From IMG/VR virus record IMGVR_UViG_3300027974_000156, positions 1 to 23,729 of that record: a stretch of 23,729 nt of DNA; one strand, written 5' to 3'. Made by a program: the position numbers and the translations under genes. The notes under the pieces were generated by a model that was not told the origin of the DNA, ran no database searches, and saw only the letters and a program-made list of their open reading frames with translations. Source of the stretch: a virus. Below, piece by piece: positions 7,777-15,578 of this stretch (positions within the stretch are counted from its first letter, which is position 1; every line of letters begins with the position of its first letter).

Positions 7777-9404
7777 TGTTTGCATCCAAAAATTTCTTTG
7801 TTACCAAAAATTCTAAAGGTAACTATTTAATCATTGAGCAATTTTTTGCGTCCAGTTCATGGAAAGCACCTGCTGGTGTTACAACTGTTGATTACCTTGT
7901 TGTGGCGGGTGGTGGAGGCGGTGGTTCTGGCGGCGGTGGTGGTGGCGCTGGAGGCTTTAGAACTGGCACAGCATTTTCTGTTACGGCAGGAACTACTTAT
8001 ACGATAACTGTAGGTGCTGGTGGGACAGGTGGTGCATCTAGCGGAAAACAAAGCGGAACAAAAGGAAACGATTCTGTTTTCTCAACCATCACATCTACAG
8101 GTGGTGGATTGGGTGCTGGATACTTAACTGCGGGTGGAAATGCGGGTGGGTCTGGTGGGTCTGGTGGCGGTGGCTCAAAAGATAGTGGTGCAGCAGGAGG
8201 CGCGGGCAATACCCCATCAACATCACCAGCTCAAGGCACTAGCGGCGGCACAACTGCTGCTGGCGGTTCCAAAGGCGGTTCTGGTGGCGGTGGCGCATCT
8301 GTTGCAGGGACAGGCGGCACTGGTTCTGGTACTACAGAATTTGGTGGCGCTGGCGGCGCTGGCACTGCTTCAACAATAACCGGTTCTAGCGTTACTTATG
8401 CCGGCGGCGGCGGTGGTGGTGTTAATTTAAGCGGTGGTGCTGGAACTACGCCAGGTGCTGGCGGCGCTGGTGGTGGTGGTAGTGGAGCCACTACTGTTGG
8501 TGGAACTGGTGTTGCTGGTACTACTAATACTGGCGGCGGTGCTGGTGGAGGGGATTTCACTGGCGTTGGCGGGGCTGGCGGTTCAGGCATTGTGATTTTG
8601 TCCTACACCCTGCCAAAAGGCACAGCAATTGAATTTGTGTCTACTGCTCAATGGACAGCACCAACAGGCATATTAACCGTTGACTATTTGGTGATAGCTG
8701 GCGGTGGTGGCGGTGCTGGAACTGGTGGTGGCGGCGGTGGCGCTGGTGGATTTAGAACGGGAACTTCTTTTTCTGTAACGGCAGGAACGACTTACACCAT
8801 TACCGTAGGTGGCGGTGGGGCTGCTGGAACAGGCGGTGCAGGAACTAACGGCGCAAAAGGTGCTGATTCAATTTTCAGCACTATCACATCTACAGGTGGT
8901 GGACTAGGTGCCAAAATTGGAGGACAAGGCGGTTCAGGTGGTAGTGGCGGCGGTTCGGGTAAAGACTCAAACGTAGCTGGCGGTGCGGGTAATACCCCAA
9001 GCACCAGCCCATCTCAAGGAAGTAACGGCGGTTCTGTGCCAGGAAGCGGCAACATTGGCGCTAGTGGTGGCGGCGGTGCTAGTGCAGTTGGTGCTAATGG
9101 TGGCGGTGGGCCTGCCGCAGAAATTGGTGGAAATGGTGGTGCTGGTACAGCCTCCAGCATAACTGGAAGTAGCGTCACCTATAGCGGGGGAGGTGGAGGG
9201 GCGGTCAATAGTATTGGAACGCCAACGCCCGGACTTGGCGGTGCAGGCGGTGGCGGTAATGCCTCTATCAATCAGACTTCTGTTGGTTCGCCGGGAACAA
9301 CCAATAGGGGTGGTGGTGGAGGCGGCGGTGACTATGCATCCACAGGCACGGCTCAAGCTGGTGGCGCTGGCGGCTCAGGCATTGTTATCCTCAAGCTGAA
9401 CTAA
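7776..9404 (+). CDS. Glycine-rich adhesin-like protein with two tandem copies (542 aa)
   Basis: This gene encodes 542 residues, exceptionally rich in Gly with Ala, Ser and Thr. It is built from two copies of one domain, about residues 29-278 and 293-542. Each copy opens with a WKAP/WTAP plus VDYLVVAGGGGGG-type strand. Next come AGGFRTGT and SVTAGTTYTITVG, then long runs of Gly-rich triplets with NTPSTSP and SSVTY islands, closing with GGAGGSGIVIL. Gly-rich runs of this kind can pack as polyglycine II helices, as in the S16 phage gp38 tip adhesin, with variable residues exposed in loops. A tail-tip adhesin recognising the host surface is therefore the likely role, by inference. It starts in a TAATG overlap with the preceding gene. 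It has no signal peptide and no catalytic motif. Confidence 0.78.
   Translation: MFASKNFFVTKNSKGNYLIIEQFFASSSWKAPAGVTTVDYLVVAGGGGGGSGGGGGGAGGFRTGTAFSVTAGTTYTITVGAGGTGGASSGKQSGTKGNDSVFSTITSTGGGLGAGYLTAGGNAGGSGGSGGGGSKDSGAAGGAGNTPSTSPAQGTSGGTTAAGGSKGGSGGGGASVAGTGGTGSGTTEFGGAGGAGTASTITGSSVTYAGGGGGGVNLSGGAGTTPGAGGAGGGGSGATTVGGTGVAGTTNTGGGAGGGDFTGVGGAGGSGIVILSYTLPKGTAIEFVSTAQWTAPTGILTVDYLVIAGGGGGAGTGGGGGGAGGFRTGTSFSVTAGTTYTITVGGGGAAGTGGAGTNGAKGADSIFSTITSTGGGLGAKIGGQGGSGGSGGGSGKDSNVAGGAGNTPSTSPSQGSNGGSVPGSGNIGASGGGGASAVGANGGGGPAAEIGGNGGAGTASSITGSSVTYSGGGGGAVNSIGTPTPGLGGAGGGGNASINQTSVGSPGTTNRGGGGGGGDYASTGTAQAGGAGGSGIVILKLN
7860..8609 (+). repeat. Glycine-rich adhesin domain, copy 1
   Basis: First of two in-frame tandem copies within the glycine-rich gene. 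The conserved edges are the DYLVVAGGGG start and the GGAGGSGIVIL end; both are present in copy 2 at 8649-9404. The interior differs in length and order of the Gly-rich runs, while the FRTGT, SVTAGTTYTITVG, STITSTGGGLGA and NTPSTSP anchors keep the same order. Confidence 0.75.
8649..9404 (+). repeat. Glycine-rich adhesin domain, copy 2
   Basis: Second copy of the 7860-8609 unit. Anchors DYLVIAGGGG, GGFRTGT, SVTAGTTYTITVG, STITSTGGGLGA, NTPSTSP and GGAGGSGIVIL occur in the same order as in copy 1. The Gly-rich loops between them have diverged, which is what would be expected if the loops determine binding specificity. Confidence 0.75.
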
Positions 9405-9405
9405 C

Positions 9406-9624
9406 ATGAAAAAGTACCAACTTTATGGAATAGACACGGCAATGCAATTGCTGCGCCCTAATGCCAAGTGGGAAATCAGCAACCGCACCATCACGCGCTG
9501 GGAAGATGACAGACCATGTCCAACATGGGAAGAAATTGACGCAACAATGGAAAAGATTAAGGCGTTTGAGGACTCAATCTCAACCATTTGGACAGTTAAG
9601 ATTTTGGAAGAATTGGAGATGTAA
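9406..9624 (+). CDS. Small conserved phage protein (72 aa) in fibre cassette
   Basis: This gene encodes 72 residues that are soluble and helix-prone. The motif KYQLYGIDTAMQLLRPNAKW near the start and WEDDRPCPTWEEI in the middle recall a small protein encoded next to fibre genes in many aquatic phages. Its function is not known to me. It begins two bases after the stop of the glycine-rich gene, without a clear Shine-Dalgarno, so it probably depends on translational coupling. It ends with a one-base overlap with the next ATG (TAATG). A chaperone or fibre-assembly role would fit the position, but nothing in the sequence shows it. Confidence 0.65.
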   Translation: MKKYQLYGIDTAMQLLRPNAKWEISNRTITRWEDDRPCPTWEEIDATMEKIKAFEDSISTIWTVKILEELEM

Positions 9625-9974
9625 TGGCACACTTTGCAAAGATTGAAAACGGCATAGTTACCCAAGTGGTTGTGATTGCTAATGCAGACACGGCATCTGC
9701 TGATGGCACAGAAAAAGATTACATTGGTGCTGCTTTCTGTGAACGCTTGTTTGGTGGCGATTGGAAGCAAACCAGCTACAACGGGCGTATCCGCAAGAAC
9801 TACGCTGGAGTCGGTTACACCTACGATGAAGGCCGCAATGCGTTTATCCCTCCACAACCATATCCAAGCTGGACTTTGGTGGAAGATACTTGCCAGTGGA
9901 CGCCGCCTGTTTCATACCCAGCTAATGGGATGTACACTTGGGATGAGTCAACCATTTCTTGGGTGGCTACATGA
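9624..9974 (+). CDS. Conserved fibre-cassette protein (116 aa)
   Basis: This gene encodes 116 residues beginning MAHFAKIENGIVTQVVVIAN, a start I recall from many tail-associated proteins of marine and freshwater phages. A later segment RKNYAGVGYTYDEGRNAFIP and the proline/tryptophan-rich part PSWTLVEDTCQWTPPVSYP belong to the same pattern. In other phages these proteins lie beside fibres and are thought to be virion or fibre-assembly components; there is no experimental function I can cite. TAATG overlap with the gene before and ATGA overlap with the gene after put it in a tightly coupled group. Confidence 0.68.
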   Translation: MAHFAKIENGIVTQVVVIANADTASADGTEKDYIGAAFCERLFGGDWKQTSYNGRIRKNYAGVGYTYDEGRNAFIPPQPYPSWTLVEDTCQWTPPVSYPANGMYTWDESTISWVAT

Positions 9975-10306
9975 CCGTAACCGCCAAAACGCTAGTGCCT
10001 GCCAAGTTTGTCGACGTGGCGCAGACCACGCAATACACAGCGACCAATGTCACGGCCATCATTGACAAGTTCACGGCCACCAACATCAGCGGATCGTCGG
10101 CAACCATCAGCGTCAACCTGGTGACCGCCAGCTTTTCAGCATCTAGCAGCAACTTGATTGTCAAGGACAAGCTACTTGCGGCCAGCGAGACATACATCTT
10201 TCCCGAGTTGGTAGGCCAAATTCTAGGATCCGGCGCGTTCATCTCAACCACGGCCAGCACGGCTAGCGCCATCAATATGCGCGTCAGCGGAAGGGAAGTA
10301 ACGTGA
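9971..10306 (+). CDS. Small beta-rich hypothetical protein (111 aa)
   Basis: This gene encodes 111 residues from ATG 9971, which overlaps the upstream stop as ATGA. A TTG at 9959 would add four residues but lies further inside the upstream gene, and ATG is preferred. The sequence alternates strands and short polar turns (FTATNISGSSATISVNLVTA, then KLLAASETYIFPELVGQIL). It looks like a single beta-sandwich domain, comparable to head-tail or fibre accessory proteins. The segment YTATNVTAIIDKFTATN and the phrase LAASETYIFPELVGQ resemble a family of small phage structural proteins I have seen unnamed in environmental genomes. The role is unknown. Confidence 0.65.
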   Translation: MTVTAKTLVPAKFVDVAQTTQYTATNVTAIIDKFTATNISGSSATISVNLVTASFSASSSNLIVKDKLLAASETYIFPELVGQILGSGAFISTTASTASAINMRVSGREVT

Positions 10307-10647
10307 TCAAGCATCATTTTTCTAGCGGCGTGTACGCCAAGGAAACCATGATTCCTGCGGGAAGCTGGTTGGTTCAACACATTCACAAGCACAGCCACCT
10401 ATCCATCTTGGCCAGTGGCTCCATTGAATTGGTGGTTGACGGCGAAAAATCCGTTCTGCACGCCCCCGCGTGCCTTAGTATTGCCGCAGGCAAGCATCAC
10501 GGCGTAAAATCGCTCACAGACGTAGTTTGGTACTGTATCCACGCAACCGATTGCACGGATGAGGATGAGATAGACGAAGTTCTTATAGTGCCTGCAAATG
10601 GCGCTCAGATCCAAAATATTGCTCAAATTATGAGCGAAGGAGTTTGA
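10303..10647 (+). CDS. Cupin-fold protein (114 aa)
   Basis: This gene encodes 114 residues with a single cupin domain. The first metal-binding motif is the His cluster HIHKHSH (residues 26-32), followed by LSILASGSIELVVDGE. The second motif is PACLSIAAGKHHGVKSL (residues 55-71) with His65/His66 as likely ligands. The Glu of the classic first motif is not at its usual spacing. Cupins bind a metal and act as sugar isomerases, dioxygenases or pure binding proteins; the substrate cannot be told here. It starts at GTG 10303 in a GTGA overlap, with AAGGGA at 10291-10296 as ribosome site. The position between fibre-cassette genes and the ejection proteins makes a virion or fibre-modifying role conceivable, but this is inference. 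Confidence 0.75.
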   Translation: MIKHHFSSGVYAKETMIPAGSWLVQHIHKHSHLSILASGSIELVVDGEKSVLHAPACLSIAAGKHHGVKSLTDVVWYCIHATDCTDEDEIDEVLIVPANGAQIQNIAQIMSEGV

Positions 10648-10648
10648 T

Positions 10649-11380
10649 ATGCCATGGGTAGCAGCAGCAATTGGCGGAAGCGCGTTACTTGGCGCGTACT
10701 CAGCTAACAGAGCCGCAGGCGAACAAGCCGATGCGGCAACGCGGGCGGCTGAAGCGCAATCTGGTGCGGCCCGTTATGCGGCAGACTTGCAGCAACAGCA
10801 GTACCGTGAAAACGTCCAGCGTCAGCAACCGTTCTACGAGGCAGGCGTTAATGCTTTGCCAGAGTTGGTGTCAGCGTCTCGCTACACGCCGTTTGGTCAA
10901 GAGCAATTCCAAGCTGACCCAGGCTACGGATTCCGGTTGTCGGAAGGGCAGAAGGCATTGGAGCGTTCTGCGGCTGCACGCGGCGGGCTGATCTCTGGCG
11001 GCGCTTTGAAAGCTGCTACACGCTTTGGTCAAGACATGGGTTCGCAAGAGTACACCAACGCATTCAACCGTTACCAGACCGAACGCCAAGCGCGTCTTGG
11101 CCCGCTGCAAGCGTTGACTGGCATGGGTCAAAGCACCGCCAACACCATAGGCGCAGCAGGGCAAAACATGGCGTCCAATGTAGGCAACTACGGAATGCAA
11201 GGCGCTAATGCTACTGCCGAAGGCTACATGGGCGCGGCCAACGCCCGCGCGTCGGGCTACATGGGCGGGTACAACGCAATTAACAGCGGGCTATCAAATT
11301 ATTTGAGCTACAACAGCCCGGTAAATCAAATGTTACGAAACCCAGTGCAACCCGTTTCATTGGAATACCCACGGGCGTAA
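10649..11380 (+). CDS. P22 gp7-like DNA ejection (transfer) protein
   Basis: This gene encodes 243 residues, near P22 gp7 (about 229). Such proteins sit inside the head and leave before the DNA, helping form a conduit across the host envelope. The N-terminus is a small apolar Gly/Ala segment (VAAAIGGSALLGAYSA), followed by an Ala/Gln-rich helix with RAAGEQADAATRAAEAQ. The family signature follows: DPGYGFRLSEGQKALERSAA, ARGGLISGGALKAATRFGQD and NRYQTERQARLGPLQAL. A Gly/Asn/Ala-rich tail completes it. ATG 10649 has GAAGGAG at 10636-10642. The two large genes after it are probably its partners, as gp20 and gp16 are in P22. Confidence 0.8.
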   Translation: MPWVAAAIGGSALLGAYSANRAAGEQADAATRAAEAQSGAARYAADLQQQQYRENVQRQQPFYEAGVNALPELVSASRYTPFGQEQFQADPGYGFRLSEGQKALERSAAARGGLISGGALKAATRFGQDMGSQEYTNAFNRYQTERQARLGPLQALTGMGQSTANTIGAAGQNMASNVGNYGMQGANATAEGYMGAANARASGYMGGYNAINSGLSNYLSYNSPVNQMLRNPVQPVSLEYPRA

Positions 11381-11389
11381 GGAACAATC

Positions 11390-13306
11390 ATGCCTTTAGA
11401 CACACGAATTGCGCTAACTGGACAACCGCTTCAGTTGGAAAGCCCGGTGGCCCAATACGGCCAACTTATGAGCCTAGTGAATGCGGGCATTCAAAATCAG
11501 CTTGCACAGATGCAAATATCTGCGGCTCAACGCGCTCAGATAGAAGAAGAAGACGTTAAGAACTATTTGGGAAAAGCGGACTTAAACACCGCAGAAGGTC
11601 AACGCGGACTGTTGACGTATGGAGCTAAAGGGCAAGCCATGCTTAAAAGTTTGGCTGAGCAAAGAAAATTACAAACGGAAGAAGATAAAGCTAAATATGA
11701 ATTTCACATAAAGACATTGGATAGGGCGATAAGCGAGCTTACAAATTTAACTGATTTGCCTAGCGCATTTGCCAGTATTGACAGGCAAGTTGCGGCCAAA
11801 AGCATAACGCCGCAACAAGGTGCGGAACTAAAAACAAGAATTAACAACGCCCCAGATTTTTCAACTTGGCAAAACCAGACCATAACGGGGATGTTGGACG
11901 CTAAAGAGCGCTTGGGCGCTATGGCAGAACAGCAGTATCAAGCATTTAGAGACAAACCCGCCGCCGCCGCAGCGGCCCTACCACCTCAAGCAACGGCAAC
12001 GGTGCCAATAAATGACACACGCGCAGCGCTTATGCCTGTGCCTGCCGAACGTAGTGTTAACGCAATTCAGCTTGGGGATGGGAATGTTGTGTACCGCGTT
12101 GACGGCAAAGAAGTTCCTTTTGCCGTGTACGCCGATGCAGTTAAAGGTCGTAATCAAGCCCAAGGCGCAAATGCCGCTATCGCAACCGCGCCTGGTATGG
12201 TTCCTGCCGCTGCTTCTGCTGCACCTACGCTGCCAGCCCCGGCTGCGCCTGCGGCTCCTGCCGCACAGCCAAACATGGCGAATGCTTTGGCGCTGAAGAT
12301 CCAAGGTCTTCAAGACGAGCGAAACAAATTAGTGCCATTCCTAAGATCGTCAAGCGCAAAAACGCAGTACGAGGACTTGGGCAAACAGATAGACAACTTG
12401 AGCAAAGGCTTTTCTATATCGGCGGGCGGTTCCTATATTCTTCCTGGCGTGGGCACGTTTGAGCGCCCTGCCGCCGAGCCTACATCAGCCGATGTAACAA
12501 CCATGAAGGCGTTAGGCTATCCAATTACGCAAGAAGGTTTTAAAGCATTTACGGAAGCTAAACGCCAAGAAAAATCTAAGTCCGAATTTGAGCAATTGCT
12601 TGAAGATTCTGGCATGACAGACGCCCAAAAGAAAGCGGCGCGCGCTGAACGCATAAAGAAAGAAAGCACTTTTGCGCCGCCTATGCAAATAACTATGCCA
12701 GTTGCTGTAGAAGACCCAAGTCGTCCGGGCAGCGTTATTTACGTTGACCGCGCGGAAGCAGTTGGAAAAACACCCGCAACGGCTATTGAAGGGCTTGCGC
12801 CAAAAGAAATTCAAGCCCGTGAAGCTAAGTACCCGCAAGCCTTGCAAGCGGTCAAAACGCTTGAAACTAAAACAGAAAGCTTGGCCAAGGACATTGAGAC
12901 TTTGGCCAACCACCCTGGGTTGACCGGCATTTCCGGTTTGATTTATGGCCGCACTCCAGCAGTCACTAAAGACGCGCGCGCTGCTCAAGCGTTGTACGAC
13001 TCTATTGTGGCGCGCGGTGGTTTTGCAGAATTGCAAAATATGCGGGCTGCGTCTCCAACTGGCGGCGCGCTGGGCAACGTATCAAACCAAGAAGGCCAAT
13101 ATTTGCGTGATGCATGGGCGGCGATCAACCGCACCCAAGACACAGCAGATTTGAAAGCAAATCTGATAAAAGCCGCAAATCAAGCCCGCGAATCTAAGGC
13201 CCGCGTAAAAGAAGCTTTTGACGCCACATACGATTACCGCGCAAATAGGGGCAGCGGGGCTGCGCCGCAAGGCGCTGGCAGGTTTAAATATTTAGGTAAA
13301 GAATAA
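11390..13306 (+). CDS. Large internal virion / DNA ejection protein (638 aa)
   Basis: This gene encodes 638 residues. The order gp7-like, then two large Ala-rich proteins, parallels P22 genes 7, 20 and 16, so this is probably an ejection protein in the gp20 position. The N-terminal 190 residues are helical and Gln-rich (GQLMSLVNAGIQNQLAQMQI). Two Pro/Ala-rich linkers follow, near residues 189-205 and 272-295. A long charged helical part comes next, then a C-terminal domain with LANHPGLTGISGLIYGR, NMRAASPTGGALGNVS and a final basic helix. That C-terminal pattern occurs in injection-type proteins of other phages. ATG 11390 has AAGGA at 11380-11384. The stop overlaps the next ATG (TAATG). No lytic transglycosylase motif was seen. 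Confidence 0.65.
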   Translation: MPLDTRIALTGQPLQLESPVAQYGQLMSLVNAGIQNQLAQMQISAAQRAQIEEEDVKNYLGKADLNTAEGQRGLLTYGAKGQAMLKSLAEQRKLQTEEDKAKYEFHIKTLDRAISELTNLTDLPSAFASIDRQVAAKSITPQQGAELKTRINNAPDFSTWQNQTITGMLDAKERLGAMAEQQYQAFRDKPAAAAAALPPQATATVPINDTRAALMPVPAERSVNAIQLGDGNVVYRVDGKEVPFAVYADAVKGRNQAQGANAAIATAPGMVPAAASAAPTLPAPAAPAAPAAQPNMANALALKIQGLQDERNKLVPFLRSSSAKTQYEDLGKQIDNLSKGFSISAGGSYILPGVGTFERPAAEPTSADVTTMKALGYPITQEGFKAFTEAKRQEKSKSEFEQLLEDSGMTDAQKKAARAERIKKESTFAPPMQITMPVAVEDPSRPGSVIYVDRAEAVGKTPATAIEGLAPKEIQAREAKYPQALQAVKTLETKTESLAKDIETLANHPGLTGISGLIYGRTPAVTKDARAAQALYDSIVARGGFAELQNMRAASPTGGALGNVSNQEGQYLRDAWAAINRTQDTADLKANLIKAANQARESKARVKEAFDATYDYRANRGSGAAPQGAGRFKYLGKE

Positions 13307-15354
13307 TGGCTACCAAATACCGTGTTCAAGGCCCAGACGGCGCGGTGCACGTCTTTGAAGGGCCAGATGGCGCAACGCCTGCCCAAGTAGAAGCGTTTGC
13401 GGCTCAAACTTTTGGCGCAGCACCTACGCCAGCCGCAGCCCCCGCCCCAGAAGGAATGCCCGCGCCGCGTCAAGAACTGACGGCAGGGCAACAAGCGTAC
13501 AAAACAGTGAGCAAGTACGCCGCGCCTACTTTAGAAGCAATGTCTGCGGTAATTGGTGCTGGGGCGGGAGCGCCGCTTGGCCCTGCGGGAATGGTTGGCG
13601 GGGCTGGGTTGGGCTATGGCATTGCCAAAGAAATTACGTCCGGCGCGGATCGATTAGTAGGATTAGAACCGCCACGCCAAGGTTTAGCAATTGCCGCCGC
13701 GCCAGTTCAAAACGTCCTTGAAGGCGCTACTATGGAAGCGGGCGGGCGCGTAGTCGCTCAAGGATTAAGCAAGGCAGCGGGTAAAGTCATGGACGTGTTT
13801 CGCTCGCCGGAACTGAAAGCGGCAACCATCGCCCGCGAAGCGCTTCAATCGGATGTGCCCGCTGTCCTAAACGCGCTGCGGGCCGCACCAGCAAATCAAA
13901 CCGCCGCGCAAGCCACGGCAGGCATTATTAATCCAACATGGCAGGCGTTGATTGAACGCCGGTTGGCCGCTGATCCTAAGTTCACCCTGACGCTCAAAAA
14001 CATGAACGAGCAGGACGCGGTCAATGAGTTGGCCAAGATAGCTAACGGCGTCACTGAAACCGAAATTCGCGCGGCTGCAAAAGTTAAAAAAGACAACATC
14101 ACCGCCATCACCACACCTATGCGCGACACCGCGCTGGCCCGCGCCAATCTTGGCAAAGATGTGGCCGCTTTAGAATCTAGGTCGGCCAACATGAGCCAGC
14201 AAGCGGCGGCTGAAGTGCAAAAAGTGCGCGATTTGGTCAATGCAGGCAATATCGCCGAAGCAGCCGCGAGGCTTGAACTTATCGAGAAAAATTTACCTGT
14301 AGGCTTTACCAAGTACACCTACAAAGGTGATTTGGCGCGTATGGCCGACGAATGGGCGACTCAAGCGGCAAATGCATCTCTTGACTTGGGTCAGGGCGCT
14401 CGGATGGCGCAAGGGGCCGCAGACAGCTTGCGCTCGGCGGGCATCAAGCCGTTAAACGCGCCTGCGCTTGTGACCAAGATCAAGTCAGTTGCGGCCAATC
14501 CAGAATTTGCCGAAAACGATATTATGGCTGGCGCGGTTAAAAACGTCGCAGATGGTATTGCTAAGTGGACTACTAGCGGGGGACTGATTGACGCCGTGGC
14601 CTTGGATGCTATTCGCAAAAATTCGGTCAACGCAACAATTGCTCAATTACGCCCCGGAGTGGACGCTACTACGCAGCGCAATCTGGCAGCAGGTGTGTTG
14701 ACCAAGTTGAAACCGATTATTAACGACGCCATTGAAAGCGCGGGCGGCGTGGGGTACACAGACTATTTAACCAAATACTCCGAAGGCATGGCGTCTATCG
14801 CCGAACAAAAGCTGGCCGGTAAAGCGTTGGAATTGTTCCGCACCAACAAAAAAGAATTTTTGAGTTTGGTCGAAGGTAATTCGCCAGACCAAGTTGAGAA
14901 GATTCTTGGCCCTGGCAGCTACAACATCGCCAAAGATGTAAGCGAAAAAACGCTTACGGTGTTGCGCGACCAAGCCGCCAAGGTGACCCGCGACATGAAC
15001 ATAACCGGCCAAGCAGCCGAAGGCAGAGAAGCCTTGGTGGCGTTGCTTTCGCAACAACAATCTGGCCTGCGGCTTCCGTCTTTCTTCTCCGCAAAAGTCA
15101 CCGCCGCCAACGCGGCGATGGACGTGCTAGAACGCAAAATTGGCGCTAAGTCCATGAGGATATTGACGGAAGCATTTAAGACGCCCCAAGGCGCGGCGGA
15201 CTTGCTAAAAACATTGCCCGCTGTTGAAAGCAATCGCGTGTTAAAACTTCTTTCCAATCCATCTAGCTGGATGCCTGGTACTGGCGCGGCTACTGGGGCT
15301 ACTGTCAGAAACGCCCTTGCCCCCGAAAACCAAAACGCACTGAATGCCCAATAA
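13306..15354 (+). CDS. Large internal virion / DNA ejection protein (682 aa), gp16-like position
   Basis: This gene encodes 682 residues. It opens with KYRVQGPDGAVHVFEGPDGA and TPAQVEAFAAQTFG, a small module found at the N-terminus of other phage internal proteins. A Pro/Ala linker follows, then a Gly-rich apolar stretch (VIGAGAGAPLGPAGMVGGAG), which could insert into a membrane. The rest is long, Ala-rich and helical, suited to a rod or channel. By position and size it corresponds to P22 gp16 (about 609 residues), which is ejected into the cell and helps DNA entry. No detailed similarity to gp16 could be verified. It starts in a TAATG overlap with the 638-residue protein and ends in a TAATG overlap with the next gene. 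Confidence 0.65.
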   Translation: MATKYRVQGPDGAVHVFEGPDGATPAQVEAFAAQTFGAAPTPAAAPAPEGMPAPRQELTAGQQAYKTVSKYAAPTLEAMSAVIGAGAGAPLGPAGMVGGAGLGYGIAKEITSGADRLVGLEPPRQGLAIAAAPVQNVLEGATMEAGGRVVAQGLSKAAGKVMDVFRSPELKAATIAREALQSDVPAVLNALRAAPANQTAAQATAGIINPTWQALIERRLAADPKFTLTLKNMNEQDAVNELAKIANGVTETEIRAAAKVKKDNITAITTPMRDTALARANLGKDVAALESRSANMSQQAAAEVQKVRDLVNAGNIAEAAARLELIEKNLPVGFTKYTYKGDLARMADEWATQAANASLDLGQGARMAQGAADSLRSAGIKPLNAPALVTKIKSVAANPEFAENDIMAGAVKNVADGIAKWTTSGGLIDAVALDAIRKNSVNATIAQLRPGVDATTQRNLAAGVLTKLKPIINDAIESAGGVGYTDYLTKYSEGMASIAEQKLAGKALELFRTNKKEFLSLVEGNSPDQVEKILGPGSYNIAKDVSEKTLTVLRDQAAKVTRDMNITGQAAEGREALVALLSQQQSGLRLPSFFSAKVTAANAAMDVLERKIGAKSMRILTEAFKTPQGAADLLKTLPAVESNRVLKLLSNPSSWMPGTGAATGATVRNALAPENQNALNAQ

Positions 15355-15578
15355 TGGATCAACATCTACTCAACATCCTATTTGGCGCTGCTTTGACGGT
15401 GGCCGGATGGTTCGCCCGTGAACTGTGGACGGCGGTGCAAGAACTGAAGACAGACCTAGGTAAACTACCTTTGGTCTACGTCGCCCGGCAAGATTACCGC
15501 GACGACATGAAAGAAGTTAAAGAGCTTCTCGGAAAGATTTTTGATCGTTTGGAAAACAAACAAGACAAGGACAAATAA
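15354..15578 (+). CDS. Small single-pass membrane protein with coiled-coil tail (74 aa)
   Basis: This gene encodes 74 residues: a hydrophobic segment at about 5-21 (LLNILFGAALTVAGWFA), then a charged helical tail with regularly spaced Leu/Val and a lysine-rich end (NKQDKDK). Similar small proteins are common in phages, between structural and lysis genes, and are left unnamed or called holin-like. A single N-terminal membrane helix plus coiled coil would also suit an inner-membrane lysis accessory such as an i-spanin, but the tail is short for spanning the periplasm and no partner o-spanin with a lipobox was found. ATG 15354 overlaps the previous stop (TAATG), and the same overlap links it to the next gene. 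Confidence 0.62.
   Translation: MDQHLLNILFGAALTVAGWFARELWTAVQELKTDLGKLPLVYVARQDYRDDMKEVKELLGKIFDRLENKQDKDK

Noticed and set aside
7857-9356. Pro-rich and Ser/Thr-rich minus-strand frames opposite the glycine-rich gene
   Set aside because: Complements of GGN codons give Pro or Ala/Thr runs automatically. There are no starts with ribosome sites.
7065-9404. Gly-rich runs considered as collagen-like repeats
   Set aside because: There is no regular Gly-X-Y periodicity with proline; the pattern is clustered Gly with beta anchors, closer to polyglycine-type adhesins.
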